Source: Halocafeteria seosinensis
Taxonomy: Eukaryota > Sar > Bigyra > Bicosoecida
Direction of reading: 5' to 3'
DNA: 29,338 nucleotides
Assembly: GCA_001687465.1 (NCBI GenBank)
Contig: LVLI01000358.1
Coordinates: forward strand, 1 to 29,338
The translations under genes were made by a program, and so were the position numbers. Numbering within the stretch: position 1 is the first letter of the stretch; every line of letters begins with the position of its first letter. Shown here piece by piece: positions 1 through 10,200 of this stretch. Under the pieces are notes generated by a model. That model did no database searches. It saw nothing but the letters and a program-made list of their open reading frames with translations, and was not told the origin of the DNA.

Positions 1-274
1 TGTATTCAACTTCAACTATAGTAAGTACCCGTTAGCCGAGGCTACGCCTCCCATCATACGCCGTATTGGGCATTACTAAATGCAACCACTTGCGCAGCAT
101 TCTGCAGTTGCTCCGCTGCACCGAACAGCTTAGGTGAGTGTGTATTCAACTTCAACTATAGTAAGTACCCGTTAGCCGAGGCTACGCCTCCCATCATACG
201 CCGTATTGGGCATTACTAAATGCAACCACTTGCGCAGCATTCTGCAGTTGCTCCGCTGCACCGAACAGCTTAGG
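1..274. repeat. 140-bp tandem direct repeat, two copies
   Basis: Bases 1-134 recur without a mismatch at 141-274. The period is 140 bp because six bases (135-140, TGAGTG) separate the copies. Copy 2 carries the C-terminal codons and stop of the retroelement-like frame at 172-624 (minus strand), so copy 1 is a duplicated 3' end of that element. The window begins exactly at a unit boundary, so the array may continue to the left or may reflect a contig end. Confidence 0.95.
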
Positions 275-624
275 CGCAATCGAAGATCCCTGACAAACAA
301 GACCGGATCCGTTACCCTTAGATTAGACGGCCTATCATACAGCTCCTTCAAAAAGGTAAGCGCCTTTGAGCCCATCCCTCCATAGGTTTGGTAGACGAAT
401 GGAATGAAGAGTTTCTCCGCCTCCCTTGCCAGCTTGAGATATTTGTTGTCCTTCTCTCTCTCTCTGATCAGCGTGGCATACGTCGGTTTGAGGTGTTGCT
501 GGTGGAGGAGCGTTGAAGGGTGGGTGAACGTGTTCTTTCCGCTGTCCTGGTTAGTCTGTCTCCCGTGAGTAGATTTGGCACTGTCACATCGACATATAGT
601 GTCCTCGTTGGGCCCTTCTATCAC
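172..624 (-). mobile_element. Fragment of retroelement-like polyprotein, C-terminal end
   Basis: An open frame of about 150 codons on the minus strand, with no ATG at its 5' end (the first codon is GTG), ending in TAA at 172-174. The segment with KYLKLAREAEKLFIPFVYQT followed by GGMGSKALTFLKEL, then a leucine/arginine helix ending RMLRKWL, has the pattern I associate with the region after reverse transcriptase in non-LTR retrotransposons of protists. That family assignment rests on pattern memory and is only moderately sure. There is no upstream reverse transcriptase in the window: an AT-rich spacer follows at 625-720, so this is a 5'-truncated remnant. Its last 34 codons lie in copy 2 of the 140-bp repeat. 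Confidence 0.5.
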
Positions 625-1260
625 CCGCGAGACTAATTCTCTTGTTTTTTAAAAATATTGTTTGCAAATTTTTGTTTTTGGTTAAATAAAATTTTATCGT
701 ATTTCACATGGTTCATTACTGGCCTCGCCCTGTTTTGTTCTCTAATGCGTTACACTGCATATCGGGATCAGCGTTTTCGAAGTATTTCAAACGCCCAGTG
801 GTTCCATCTTTTATATATTACCTGCTGGGTGTACTAAGAAATTCCAAAACACGAACTTTCACATTGAACACCCCATAAACACGCGTATCTACCACACTTC
901 CCGCGAGGCAACAAGCGAAAGGAAGATGCACAGTGCCATACAGTATTTCGTACCTGCAGCCAACATGCAGCATGGTGCAGCAACCGAGTATACCGGGAGT
1001 GTTTGCATATCCACAGTAGTTTGCAACTTTAAGAACCAGAGCAGACACTGGGGACGTAAGCTCAGTCAACGGCTGAAGTTGTACTCCCTACTCTCCATGT
1101 TCCTCCCGTTCAGACTCCAACTTAAAGCCCCCTTCGCGCTCTTGGTTGCGTGGAGTCCATGGTCTTGTCACAAGTTGTTAGGCTCTTGAGCCTCTTGTGA
1201 CAAGGTCTTTACAAAGAGCCGGTTTGTGAAGCTGAAAACCAGGATCATCTTACAGTATGT
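625..1260. other. Spacer upstream of the isopentenyltransferase gene
   Basis: No gene is recognisable. 640-720 is AT-rich with homopolymer T runs. Overlapping open frames on both strands at 818-1189 match no family I know and have no splice support. The notable element is the nested palindrome at 1164-1204, listed separately. The promoter and 5' UTR of the gene at 1261 must lie here, but I see no clear TATA box. Confidence 0.6.
1164..1204. repeat. Nested perfect palindrome, hairpin-forming
   Basis: CTTGTCACAAG at 1164-1174 is the exact reverse complement of CTTGTGACAAG at 1194-1204. Inside it AGGCTC (1180-1185) pairs with GAGCCT (1188-1193). The two stems are coaxial apart from a five-base bulge (TTGTT) on one side. 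It lies 57 bp upstream of the first ATG of the downstream gene, so it may be in the 5' UTR. It could be a cruciform, a structured leader or a scar from a foldback element. Confidence 0.7.
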
Positions 1261-3115
1261 ATGTCCCAGAAGTTCCAGAACTCTTTCAAGATCTGTTGCA
1301 AGCGAGCACGATCTATTTCGTGTTACATGAGTGCATGTGCTGGTGGTCTCATCGATGGGTCCTGCTGTGAAATGAAAGCACCATCGCTTTCACGACTAGC
1401 ACCGAGTATACACCGTTTATTGGATTGTAGGGGCGTTTGCACAATGGCATCAGTATTGGGAGGCCAAAGTTGGGATAGAGCATCTTCGGAGGAGGTGCAC
1501 AAGGTCCACAGGGCTTTAATGGGTTCAATGAGTCGGCCCCCCGTGGTATTCATCGTTGGAACGACCGGCACCGGCAAGTCGAAACTCGCTATTGATCTAG
1601 CACAGAGGTTTAACGGGGAAATAATTAATGCTGATGTTATCCAGATGTACAAAGGACTGAAAATTGCATCGGCCAAAGTTACCAAAGAAGAAACACAAGG
1701 GGTCCCTCATCATTTGTTTTCCTTCTTGGAGCCTCATGAAGAGTTCTCCGTCAGGCTTTTTCAGACCGTGGCGCGTGAGGTCATCCACGAGGTTCATGGT
1801 CGAGATGCATTGCCAATTGTAGTAGGGGGCACAATGTACTATACACAGAGTCTGCTTCGTCCTTCTACATTAGCCGATGACGAAGAAAAGACAGTATTTC
1901 GTGAGCAGGAGGATGAGTCTCCCGAATCGATTTGGACGAAGTCACAAGGAGACTTACTTCTAGGAGGAGATCCTCCTGATAAGATCGACACTATTAGGGA
2001 AGCTCACGAGCAACTTCGACAGATAGATCCGAAAATGGCGGAAAAGCTGCATCCCAATGATTGGAGGAAAATTTCTCGCAGTCTTGAAATATATAAGCGA
2101 ACTGGCAAGCCTCATAGTGAGCATATACTTGCACAACAGCGTGCAGCGAAGGAGAAATCACATGAATTTAACCACTGCATTTTATGGATTTACTGTTCCA
2201 GAGATGAACTGGATAAGAGACTGGGTAGGCGCGTCGATAAAATGGTAGACCGTGGACTCCTAGAGGAAGTAAGCCAGTTGCATCAAGCACTGAACGGAAA
2301 GACTAACGTTCCTTTTAGTGGTGACTGCGTAGGACCTAGCAACACTACAATACGGAGCATTGCTTCTGTCAAGGGGAAAGGGTATGCAATTTCTAGTCAG
2401 CCGCGCAGTGTTTCCTCTGGCTTACTTCAAGCGATTGGATACAAGGAGTTCAGAGATTATTTAGAATCTGATCGAGGGACCGATGCGAACGCGTTAATGG
2501 GCAAGTGCATCGAGTCATTGAAAACTGTGACTCGACAGTACTCACGCCAACAGCTTAACTGGATACGTAACAGATTTTTACGGAGGTATGATTTATGATG
2601 TGTTTCCATTGACTCAAAGTCTCCCCTCAAAGTTTGCTTTTGTACGGTTTGCGAACTGCAGAGGAGTTGAAGTCTTTGAGTTAGATGCTACGAATATATC
2701 AAGGTGGGAAGTAGACGTCCTTCAGCCTGCATCGGACTTGGTGTCGAGGGCCTTGAGGGGGGAACGAGTGACTTCAGTTGCACTTGCATCTAATGATGAC
2801 CAAACGCTGAAACAGTGGACCAAGTACACATGTCATTATTGTAATGTGGTTTGCAACGGAGAAAAAGAATGGTCTGACCATATCAGGAGCAGAAAACACC
2901 GGAAGCGGGCCACCCATAGAACTACGGTAGCCCGTGACTTCCTGGCGTATGTTAATTCTCTGCAGCTTAAACACGGATATACACTTAAACAAGCCGAATC
3001 CACGGCCCAACATCAGCAAGTATTCAAGGACTGGTCTGTGCAGCAAGCGGAAGATGAGGTAGGGGTGTGTAGTTCATCGTCCAGCGACACAAAAAGGAAA
3101 AAAGTAGAAGGCTAA
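1261..3115 (+). CDS. tRNA dimethylallyltransferase (MiaA/MOD5/TRIT1 family)
   Basis: Transfers a dimethylallyl group to A37 of tRNAs reading UNN codons. Exons are 1261-2585 and 2662-3115. The intron at 2586-2661 (GTATGA...CTGCAG, 76 bp) joins RNRFLR to RGVEVFELD and yields 592 residues. The P-loop GTTGTGKS is at residues 100-107, followed by the DVIQMYKGL substrate region and, near the exon junction, the IGYKEF and RQYSRQQLNWIRNRF motifs typical of the family. The C-terminus has a matrin-type C2H2 finger (C499, C502, H515, H521) found in eukaryotic members, then a basic KRKK tail that may be a nuclear signal. Several in-frame ATGs precede the P-loop (1261, 1327, 1372, 1444, 1519, 1528). The extra Ser/Arg/Cys-rich N-terminus could be an organelle-targeting peptide. 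The region 2290-2410 is longer than in human TRIT1. The gene converges with the Myb gene, 57 bp away. Confidence 0.93.
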
Positions 3116-3172
3116 GCTCGATTCTGCCCCGGCTCGTCACTTTCGAAATCAGCCTTCCGTCAAGGCACACCA

Positions 3173-4828
3173 TCATACTGCGGGCAACTGGAGCCACCTA
3201 CTCGACTGACTTTGTAGTCCGTCCGTGACATATTCAGGGGGCACTACGGGTAACCCAGTTGAAACCGCCTCAACCTGTGGTGCTTCAGTTGTTTGATGGG
3301 ATAGAATAGATGCCCCCGACACAGTTGACAGGTCCCCCCATTGAGAGGGCATATCCACGATGGAATCTGTATTATGCGACGTTTCGGAAGTGTCGATGGG
3401 GTCTACGACTGTGCCTGATGAGTCCGCAGAGTTGGATTGGCGCAACTGCAGCCCTACGTCGTTCAAATCCCCATTCCTTATAGATGCTGATTGAGAGGAT
3501 TTCATTGAAAACAGCGTGTCATCTCTCAGTCTTTGACTTGTGCGCGAATTCGGTTCTACCGACAGCTCGGGATAGTCACCAAAAACGTGATAGGACGGGC
3601 TGAGTCCTAGATTCCCTTCACCGCTTCCGCTAGAAGGAGATGTGAATCTTGGCGCCTTCGAAAACGTTTTTGTCGCCGGTGGGATATTAACAAACAGTTC
3701 TGTCTCGCTCTCCTCCGTTGCGGCTTTAAATGAGTCGGGTAGCATTGGTGCCATATTTTGAATTGGTGGGCATGAATATTGCAAAGAATGCATTGAACAC
3801 GTATGCTGATCTATTGAACGACCTGATCCCCTGCCTTCTGAAGGTTGCCCATTGTCCGCTACTGATGAAGGTTGACTTATCCGGTTTTGCTGAATGCTAG
3901 AATAGGGCCCATCTACTTCAGAGGGAGAGCCCCGTGTTCCTTCGTTCCACCGTGGTGCTCCGTTGACAGCCGTATACCAATCATTAGTTGACGCGCTGTA
4001 ATTTTGTGTTCCCGACGGGTCAGATCTTCTTATAGCAACGCCGTTCGTTGGATGCTGGCTCGCGTTGTATTGGGTCGTAGTAGAGGATCGGTACCTCTTG
4101 GCTGGAGTTACAGAATTTTTGTGCTTGGGGCTTGTGGAACGATTACTGTTAGTGTGCTCTGCTGTGTGCTGTGTCCGTCGACCGGAATATACTCTCGAGA
4201 CTTTATTGGTTTTTTGTTCATGTATTCTCTTCTCCTCCACAAGGAACGAGGGAGAAACCGGTCTTCCTTCCCGTTCTGACAATCTATCAAGTTTTCGCAT
4301 CGAGGAGTAGAAAATGTTCTTTACTGCTGTTTCAGATCTCCCAGGAAGTTCCCTGTTAGGAAATAACTAACATGGTAACGTATACGGGTGGTTTTATGTA
4401 ATCAATCTGCTCACGTACTCTGCAATAGCACGCCACTTGTTTCCCTTTTCTTTATGAAGCCGAAAGAGCTCACCCAGCTCTTTGCTGCTCCAAGCGGTTC
4501 TTTGGTTATAAGGATGGAGAACGTTCGTGTACCTGCATTTCGTCATTGTTTTTCCTATTTGTTGTAGAATACTCACAGAACGTGGAAGTCGAAGTCCTGC
4601 GGCGCCGTACCTCTCTTTACACTGCTTCGCAGCTCTGCCCCGAATACGCGTAGCGATAGTTTTCCAATCAACATCTTCTGGAGCAACGCCCTCCGGATAT
4701 CGGGAATTTATTAGACGTAAGAGATAGTCATCCTCCTGCAACATCCACCAAAAACACAATTTGCTGCACACGTCGAACATCTTCATACGGCTGTGCGACC
4801 TGCGCGAGCGACCTCCCCTTGATGCCAT
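3173..4828 (-). CDS. Two-repeat Myb DNA-binding protein with disordered tail
   Basis: Probable transcription factor. Exons on the minus strand are 4828-4611, 4532-4419 and 4352-3173, giving 503 residues. Intron 1 (4610-4533, GTACGG...TGCAG, 78 bp) keeps the frame open, but removing it restores KQCKERYTNVLHPYNQRTAW, the usual link between Myb repeats. Intron 2 (4418-4353, GTACGT...CTAACAG, 66 bp) joins WRAIAE to ELPGRSETAVKN. Repeat 1 has EDDYLLRLI, a tryptophan in DVDWKTIA and GRAAKQCKERY. Repeat 2 has W-S-S-K-E-L, GNKWRAIAEELPGRS and TAVKNIFYSSMRK. The remaining roughly 370 residues are Ser/Thr/Pro-rich, without a recognised domain. The start is the weakest part: ATG 4828 gives a basic MASRGGRSRR leader, but another first exon is possible (see findings). 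Confidence 0.82.
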
Positions 4829-5136
4829 AATGCTATTAGTTGATCGACATCCTCCTCCAAGCCCCTTTCTCGCATGCATACAACAGTGAGTACATTCCAA
4901 ACGGCTCGGCACTAGCTGCATGTGCCCGCCTCGAAAGAAAAAACCCCGCCGATACGTTTCGACGTTCTTCATGCACACACCCACCATGCGATGCATCGGC
5001 CTCGAACTGGGAGGCGACTTCAAGAGGGAGTCGACATACCTCTTGGGTCCATCTTTGGATGGTTTTCCCCTTTTTACCGTCGTATCGATCGGGATGATTC
5101 TTATCAGGGTTCATTGTTCTCCCTGTAGAGAGGGCT

Positions 5137-5526
5137 ATGAGCCCCGATGATGCTCGATTTGCACTCAACGATGGACCGTCTTGGCTTTTGTTTTTTAGTG
5201 TTCTCCCAGGCACAGGTGTTCTTTTCGTGATTTCTCAACCAATACTCGTATATTATGTTCGCTACAACGATCAGTTGAGGTCAAGAACACCCAGACCGGA
5301 ACCCCTCAAACGTCAAATGACTCCACTCGCGGTCTGCTCAGTCAATCCACACTTGTTGACTCGCACTACCCAAGGGTTCTCCAAAGGAAACTCCACCTCA
5401 GCCGCGAGTACGGGGGAAGACAAAGGGGAAACAGGAAACCCCAACCGAAGATATGCCGGAGATCGACGTGTGAAAACCACCTTCCAACTCTACCTTACTA
5501 CCATATTCTGGATAAATCAAATCTAA
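5137..5526 (+). CDS. Doubtful ORF with a hydrophobic N-terminal segment
   Basis: ATG-started frame of 129 codons. Residues about 15-42 are strongly hydrophobic (LLFFSVLPG and LFVISQPILVYYV), enough for one or two membrane segments. The rest is polar and ends in a short hydrophobic tail. I recognise no family. It overlaps equally long open frames on other strands, so it may be chance. Only expression or conservation would support it. Confidence 0.15.
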   Translation: MSPDDARFALNDGPSWLLFFSVLPGTGVLFVISQPILVYYVRYNDQLRSRTPRPEPLKRQMTPLAVCSVNPHLLTRTTQGFSKGNSTSAASTGEDKGETGNPNRRYAGDRRVKTTFQLYLTTIFWINQI

Positions 5527-6153
5527 TCAGTGATGGTTGCCTATAACACATGCTAGTGCTAGCTAGTATGGTATCACGAAAAGTAACCCTGCGGTCATGG
5601 ATGTATTCTGTGGGCCAATGCTGTACAACCAGTTCTGTTGACTCGGCTTTACTGGATGGTGGATGGCTGCTTCAACCACACAATTCCGTAGATGAGCGTG
5701 GAAATGATGCAGTAGCGTAGCTTTTCAGTTACACGAAGGCTTGCTGCCTCCCAGCGCAGTGCAGGGAATACGACGTTTCCCCCAGCGGTTACCTAGTTCG
5801 TACGAGCAGCCAGATAAAAGATTGGCAAAGATTCGGCAGCTACTTGCACCTTATCTCAACGAAAGAATAGTTACTTGGCACTGTCGAAGGGGCTATACTA
5901 CAGTTTGACGGTGTAGGGACGAGTGTAACTGCCCTGCGTAGGAGCCGAAAGGAAACGCTACTCCCAACACTCCCTTGTGGGCCTCTCCATGAGCCGCGGA
6001 AATTAACAGCTTTAGCTCGACTAGCATCATTACAAGGGTTGGCAAACAAGCGTTGACTACTTTGCACAGTGGCAGTGTGGTAGCGGGAAGAGTAATGTCA
6101 CGCACCACTTGTCAGTGTTCCTCAGCTCTCAGTTTCAAAAACAGCGGTTGAAC

Positions 6154-6274
6154 CCCAAGGTCTTTATCTTGGGAAGTTAGACTATGTAACCTGGCGCTTT
6201 GCGCTCCTAGCAAAAACTGTTTGAAGGTTTCAATAGACCTTTGGCAACAAAGGCTGTGTCTTTCCACGACACAG
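6154..6274. other. Cluster of short stem-loops in non-coding spacer
   Basis: Consecutive perfect stems: CCCAAG (6154-6159) with CTTGGG (6168-6173); CCTTTG (6238-6243) with CAAAGG (6248-6253) around a GCAA tetraloop; and, directly abutting, CTGTGTC (6254-6260) with GACACAG (6268-6274). A short GCGC/GCGC stem lies between the first two, around 6193-6203. No known snRNA, SRP or RNase P core was recognised. It may be a structured RNA or chance. Confidence 0.3.
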
Positions 6275-6906
6275 AATGCTGTAGGCGGTTGGTTTCACAT
6301 AGGAAGTATTTCTATCGAATCCTCTGATTAATCCATGTTCCAAATGCTAGCTTGAATTCGAAAGTACCCGGCGGCTTCTTCGAGAGATGACATCTCTCTC
6401 TTGCAAACCAACTCCCCGCAGTCGATGACCTGCCGTCCGCATCGTGTCGATCACAGTGATTCACACCAGTGGGGAGTTTGCGCTACAGCAGGTCTCAGCC
6501 GCTTTCTTCGTGGTACTTCCATTTTAAATAAACTTTCCGAGGTGGGGCACATTATAACACAGTTGCTCGAGTCATTCGATGCACTGCTCTTTCTCTAATG
6601 AGAGTCGTTCCACGGTGGTGTAAGTCTTTTCGAAGTTACATAGTCTTAGCAACGCCAATACTGCATTGAATGTAAAGCACTCTGGTTGCAAATAACAATG
6701 CGCTGCTTACGCGGTTTCGATTCTGAGCAATAATTATCATAATCTAATCAGACCAGGCTTCAGCAAGCGGCCGACGCTCAGACCTTCTAAGGAGCCGGAC
6801 ATACACAAGGACTACTACAACTCATGCATGACACTACCTACTACTAGATTACTAGTATATCTTATTTTTGTGATTGCAACCATACAATGCAATGGCACAA
6901 GGCCGG

Positions 6907-7143
6907 CTAGATTCGCCTGCGATTCTTGGTCGCATACTTCAGTAACTTCACAAGCAGCATAGTAGCCGTTAACTCCGTCGTATTCGCTTCATACAACCAC
7001 TTAGCATTTCCAATTTTGCTTGTTGGCGATTCTGCGGGTGAATGCGTTCGCATCTGAGGTAGTGGTATGGCCGTATGCTTTTGGTACTCCTGTGGAAGGA
7101 AAACAGAGGGTGACTTGACTTCTTTGGTTTTTGGCGCACTCAT
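6907..7143 (-). CDS. Small hypothetical protein, divergent from the CFAP47 gene
   Basis: ATG-started frame of 78 codons (ATG at 7143-7141, TAG at 6907-6909). It begins MSAPKTKEVKSPSVFLPQEY, has a central region rich in Ser/Thr/Pro, and ends in a helix-like LLVKLLKYATKNRRRI, so it is basic overall. I do not recognise it. In its favour are the clean ATG and the head-to-head position only 114 bp from the CFAP47 start. Against it are its short length and the lack of a family match. It could be one exon of a longer gene. Confidence 0.35.
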   Translation of the reverse strand: MSAPKTKEVKSPSVFLPQEYQKHTAIPLPQMRTHSPAESPTSKIGNAKWLYEANTTELTATMLLVKLLKYATKNRRRI

Positions 7144-7257
7144 AACGTTGGGTAGCAGGCCAGGGTGAGTAGCTAAGTTCCATCGCCCACGGGAGGTGAC
7201 ATATTTCGTACATAACGGGAAAGCGTTGAAGCCAAAAAGGCGCTTGCCAGGAAGAAG
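7144..7257. promoter_or_regulatory. Candidate shared promoter region, CFAP47 gene and small ORF
   Basis: The 114 bp between the ATG at 7143 (-) and the ATG at 7258 (+) must hold the proximal promoter or 5' UTR of the CFAP47 gene, unless there is an upstream non-coding exon. I see no TATA box and no RFX X-box match. Its bidirectional use is inferred only from the geometry. Confidence 0.3.
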
Positions 7258-10200
7258 ATGAGCTCTCCCAAGGAGGAAGGAGGACGAGCAAGCCAGGGGA
7301 AGGGCTCACGACGCTTGTCTAAGCCGGCTTCCCCGTCACTGATCAAACCACCTCCCAATTCACCTACCAAGGCACCACGAGGGTTCCCTCCATATCATGA
7401 AGGACAGCATATGACAGCAAATTCCCCTCATCGAAAGAGTGGGCGGCGCTCGATGGCTTCCGAACATCGCCGTAAAAGTACGGGGTGGGATCGGCAAGTC
7501 GATGCCAATGTACCAGAGGAAGAGAAGTGGAGAGTCGGGCACGAGTTGGCTGTTCACCCGGCCAAAGTAACTTTTGAGCAGATTGTTGGAGGTGAAGTTG
7601 AAGAATTTGAGATACGGATTAGAAATATTGCGTCCTCCACTCATCGAGTCCGAACGAAAGTTGGAGAATTCGCCAAGCCACCTTCTGAGAGATCGACAAA
7701 GAAACAGAGCCAAGACTTTAACCCAGTAAAGCTTTCGTTAGTGACGGCAGCTACTACAGGTTTGGCGCCTGGCCTAGATACTGTGGCAAGGGTAACACTG
7801 AATGTCTTCGAGGGGAGTATCAAGGACAGCCTCACAGAGACGGTGGTGGTGGAATGCGAGAACGAGAGATTGGAGATACCAGTGGTCTTGAACCCTCCGC
7901 GACCGGTCGTCGATTTCCAAGACTTCGTTGATTTCGGTCCCGTAGCAGTGGGGAAGCAAGCCAACAGGAAGATAAAATTTACCAACGTTGGCTCCAAAGA
8001 CACTCACGTGTGGCTCTCGTGGGATAAAGGCGTTCCCGTTGAAGCATCTCCGCCAGAGTTTCAATTGCCATGCGTTGAAGGATCGAACTCAAAAGAGATT
8101 ACTGTGTCATTATTTAGTGACAAATGCGAAGCCGTACGTTGTCTCATTGAAGTCACAGTGGATGATCAGCCACCGCGCCTCCTAGATGTTGCCGCCGAAC
8201 TGGTCAAGCCTGAACTGGTGCTTCAAACATCTGATTGCATTCCCATCGAACTCTTGGATTTTGGTCATTGCTACTTTGGGCAAAGTCTGGGGAAAGAGCT
8301 AGTCTTGTACAATCACAGTCCCCTCGAGTTTACGTTTCGAGTTTTCTTTCCTGAGGACGGATCCACTGGTGGGAGGAACGTGTTTGATATATATCCATTG
8401 CAAGGAACGATCCCAGCGTACGAGCAATTTGTGTGCAATGTCGAGTTCAAGCCGGTACCACCGAAAGGAAGAGGTCATGAACACACGCAAGTTACATCTG
8501 CGTCTAAATTAGTAATCGAAAATGTTGCAACCACTCAGCAAACGGAGTGTACGATCAAAGGCACCGCCCATACACCAGGTCTTGAATTTTCTGATTCAGT
8601 GCTGGAATTTCCGGAATGTAGCTTAGGTTCTCATCAGGAGATGCTTGTGACCGCTACGAATAAAGATGCGCAGCTTCCACTTTCGTGGACGGTGAAGACA
8701 CCAGCTGGCTTTGTTGTTGATCCTCCAAGGCATTATCTACCCCCGCTTGAAACGTGCCATATTCAGGTGTCGTTTCGACCGCCCCATTTTGGTGTGTCTA
8801 AGGGGAAAATCCGGTTTTTGCTCAAGCAGACTTCGTACCATCCTCCTGTTATATCCGTCTATGGAAAGAGTAATTCTGTGAGCTCCCAGAAACGTCCTCA
8901 GCGAGCAAAGGATCTCCCTCCAGAGATGCTTAAAGACCAAGAGCAATGGACGAGCAACCTTGCTGCTGACAACAGCTCCTCAGCCGAACGGGCTGCCGCC
9001 CTCGCACTTCCAACAAGACACGGGGATCCCAGGTTGAGGGATACTCTCATTAGGAGTCAACAAAAATATCGGAAGAGCTTGCTTGCCGGGCAGGATGGTC
9101 CAACTGACGACATGGACCTAGATGAGCTCCTAAAGCAGAATGGCTGTCTTACGGAAGAAGAAAAAACTGAATGGGAAGTAAAGCTGGCTAAGCATTCACG
9201 GAAGACTATGCCCTGGTATACTGATGATACTTTGGAAGAATATAAGGACTGGGATTACCTTCCGGAGACTAAAGCTGCGTATACGATGCCTGTCCGTGAA
9301 CTCGAGAACCGCCGGGTGGCCAAGGGACGATATAGTGATTATTTAGTCAAGTCCAGAGTTTCACGCTATCGCAGTCGAGGCAAGAGCCAGTCTTCCGTTG
9401 AAGCCGAGGAATTTGACGACCCCAAGCGTGGCCTTGCCGAACCTCCTTTGCATGCTCCTCCGGCGCGTGAGAATCTCTGGCTTGCTGAACCAATGAGAGG
9501 TGGTAATGCCCCCTCTGTGGCCTTGGCTACTGCAAAACCGCGGCACAATCCCAATAAATTGATTACCAGAAAGTTCAAGTCGAAGCCGTCAACTCAACCG
9601 GAACTTCGGGATTGTGCCAAGGAATTAACATCAAGACAGACCTCCCAACTTCTTATAGGACCATGCGAATTAGATTTTGGGCGCGTTTACTTGGGTTCAC
9701 AGAAGGTTCTTAACTTTGCAGTAACTAACACATTGCATGATGTGATTCTAGCGAAGGTAGACGTTGATAACGACAGCATAGCCGGCCCTGGCAGCGTTGA
9801 GGCTTTTCCTTCTTCTCAAGTCATACCAGTAGGGAGTACTGCTGGATTTGATGTAGTTGTACAGGGTCAGTCGGAGGGAGAATTCGTTCATAGTATCCCT
9901 TATCGTATTAATGGATGCATTGTTGGACGAATAAGTGCTTCAGGAAGAGTCTATCCGGTGGAACTGAAACCTGATCCCAAGCGGCTGATGTTTCAGTTTC
10001 CCGATAGCAGCACTGAATGGACCCTTACACGCTCTTTGCAGGTTTATAATCCTACTTCTGCAAAAGTTAGTCTCTCGTGGACCGTTCAGAATCCCGGCAC
10101 GTTCAAGGTCTTGCCGAATGAAGAGTCCATTGACGCCGGAGATGGGATGAAGTTTACAGTTACCTACATCCCGAATTCCGATCGAATTCGCAAGGACGTG

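Larger units (their letters stand above)
4829..7257. other. Spacer between the Myb and CFAP47 genes
   Basis: About 2.4 kb without a recognised gene. An ATG-started frame at 5137-5526 (+) and a small minus-strand frame at 6907-7143 are listed separately. Other short frames at 4836-5213 and 5840-6108 (both minus) and 6401-6598 (+) match no family and lack splice support. A run of stem-loops at 6154-6274 is listed separately. I found no tRNA T-arm consensus or snRNA signature in this stretch by eye. Confidence 0.5.

Noticed and set aside
455-475. TC-rich microsatellite
   Set aside because: The run is short and lies inside the retroelement-like frame; it is not remarkable.
3455-3475. GTTCAAATCCCC resembling a tRNA T-arm
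   Set aside because: It lies inside the Myb coding sequence and no acceptor, D or anticodon arm can be folded around it.
4836-5213. Minus-strand frame upstream of the Myb gene as a separate protein
   Set aside because: It has no recognisable motif, overlaps several equally long frames, and shows no codon or splice support.
5840-6108. Two overlapping minus-strand frames in the large spacer
   Set aside because: Both are short, mutually overlapping and resemble no family; they look like chance open frames.
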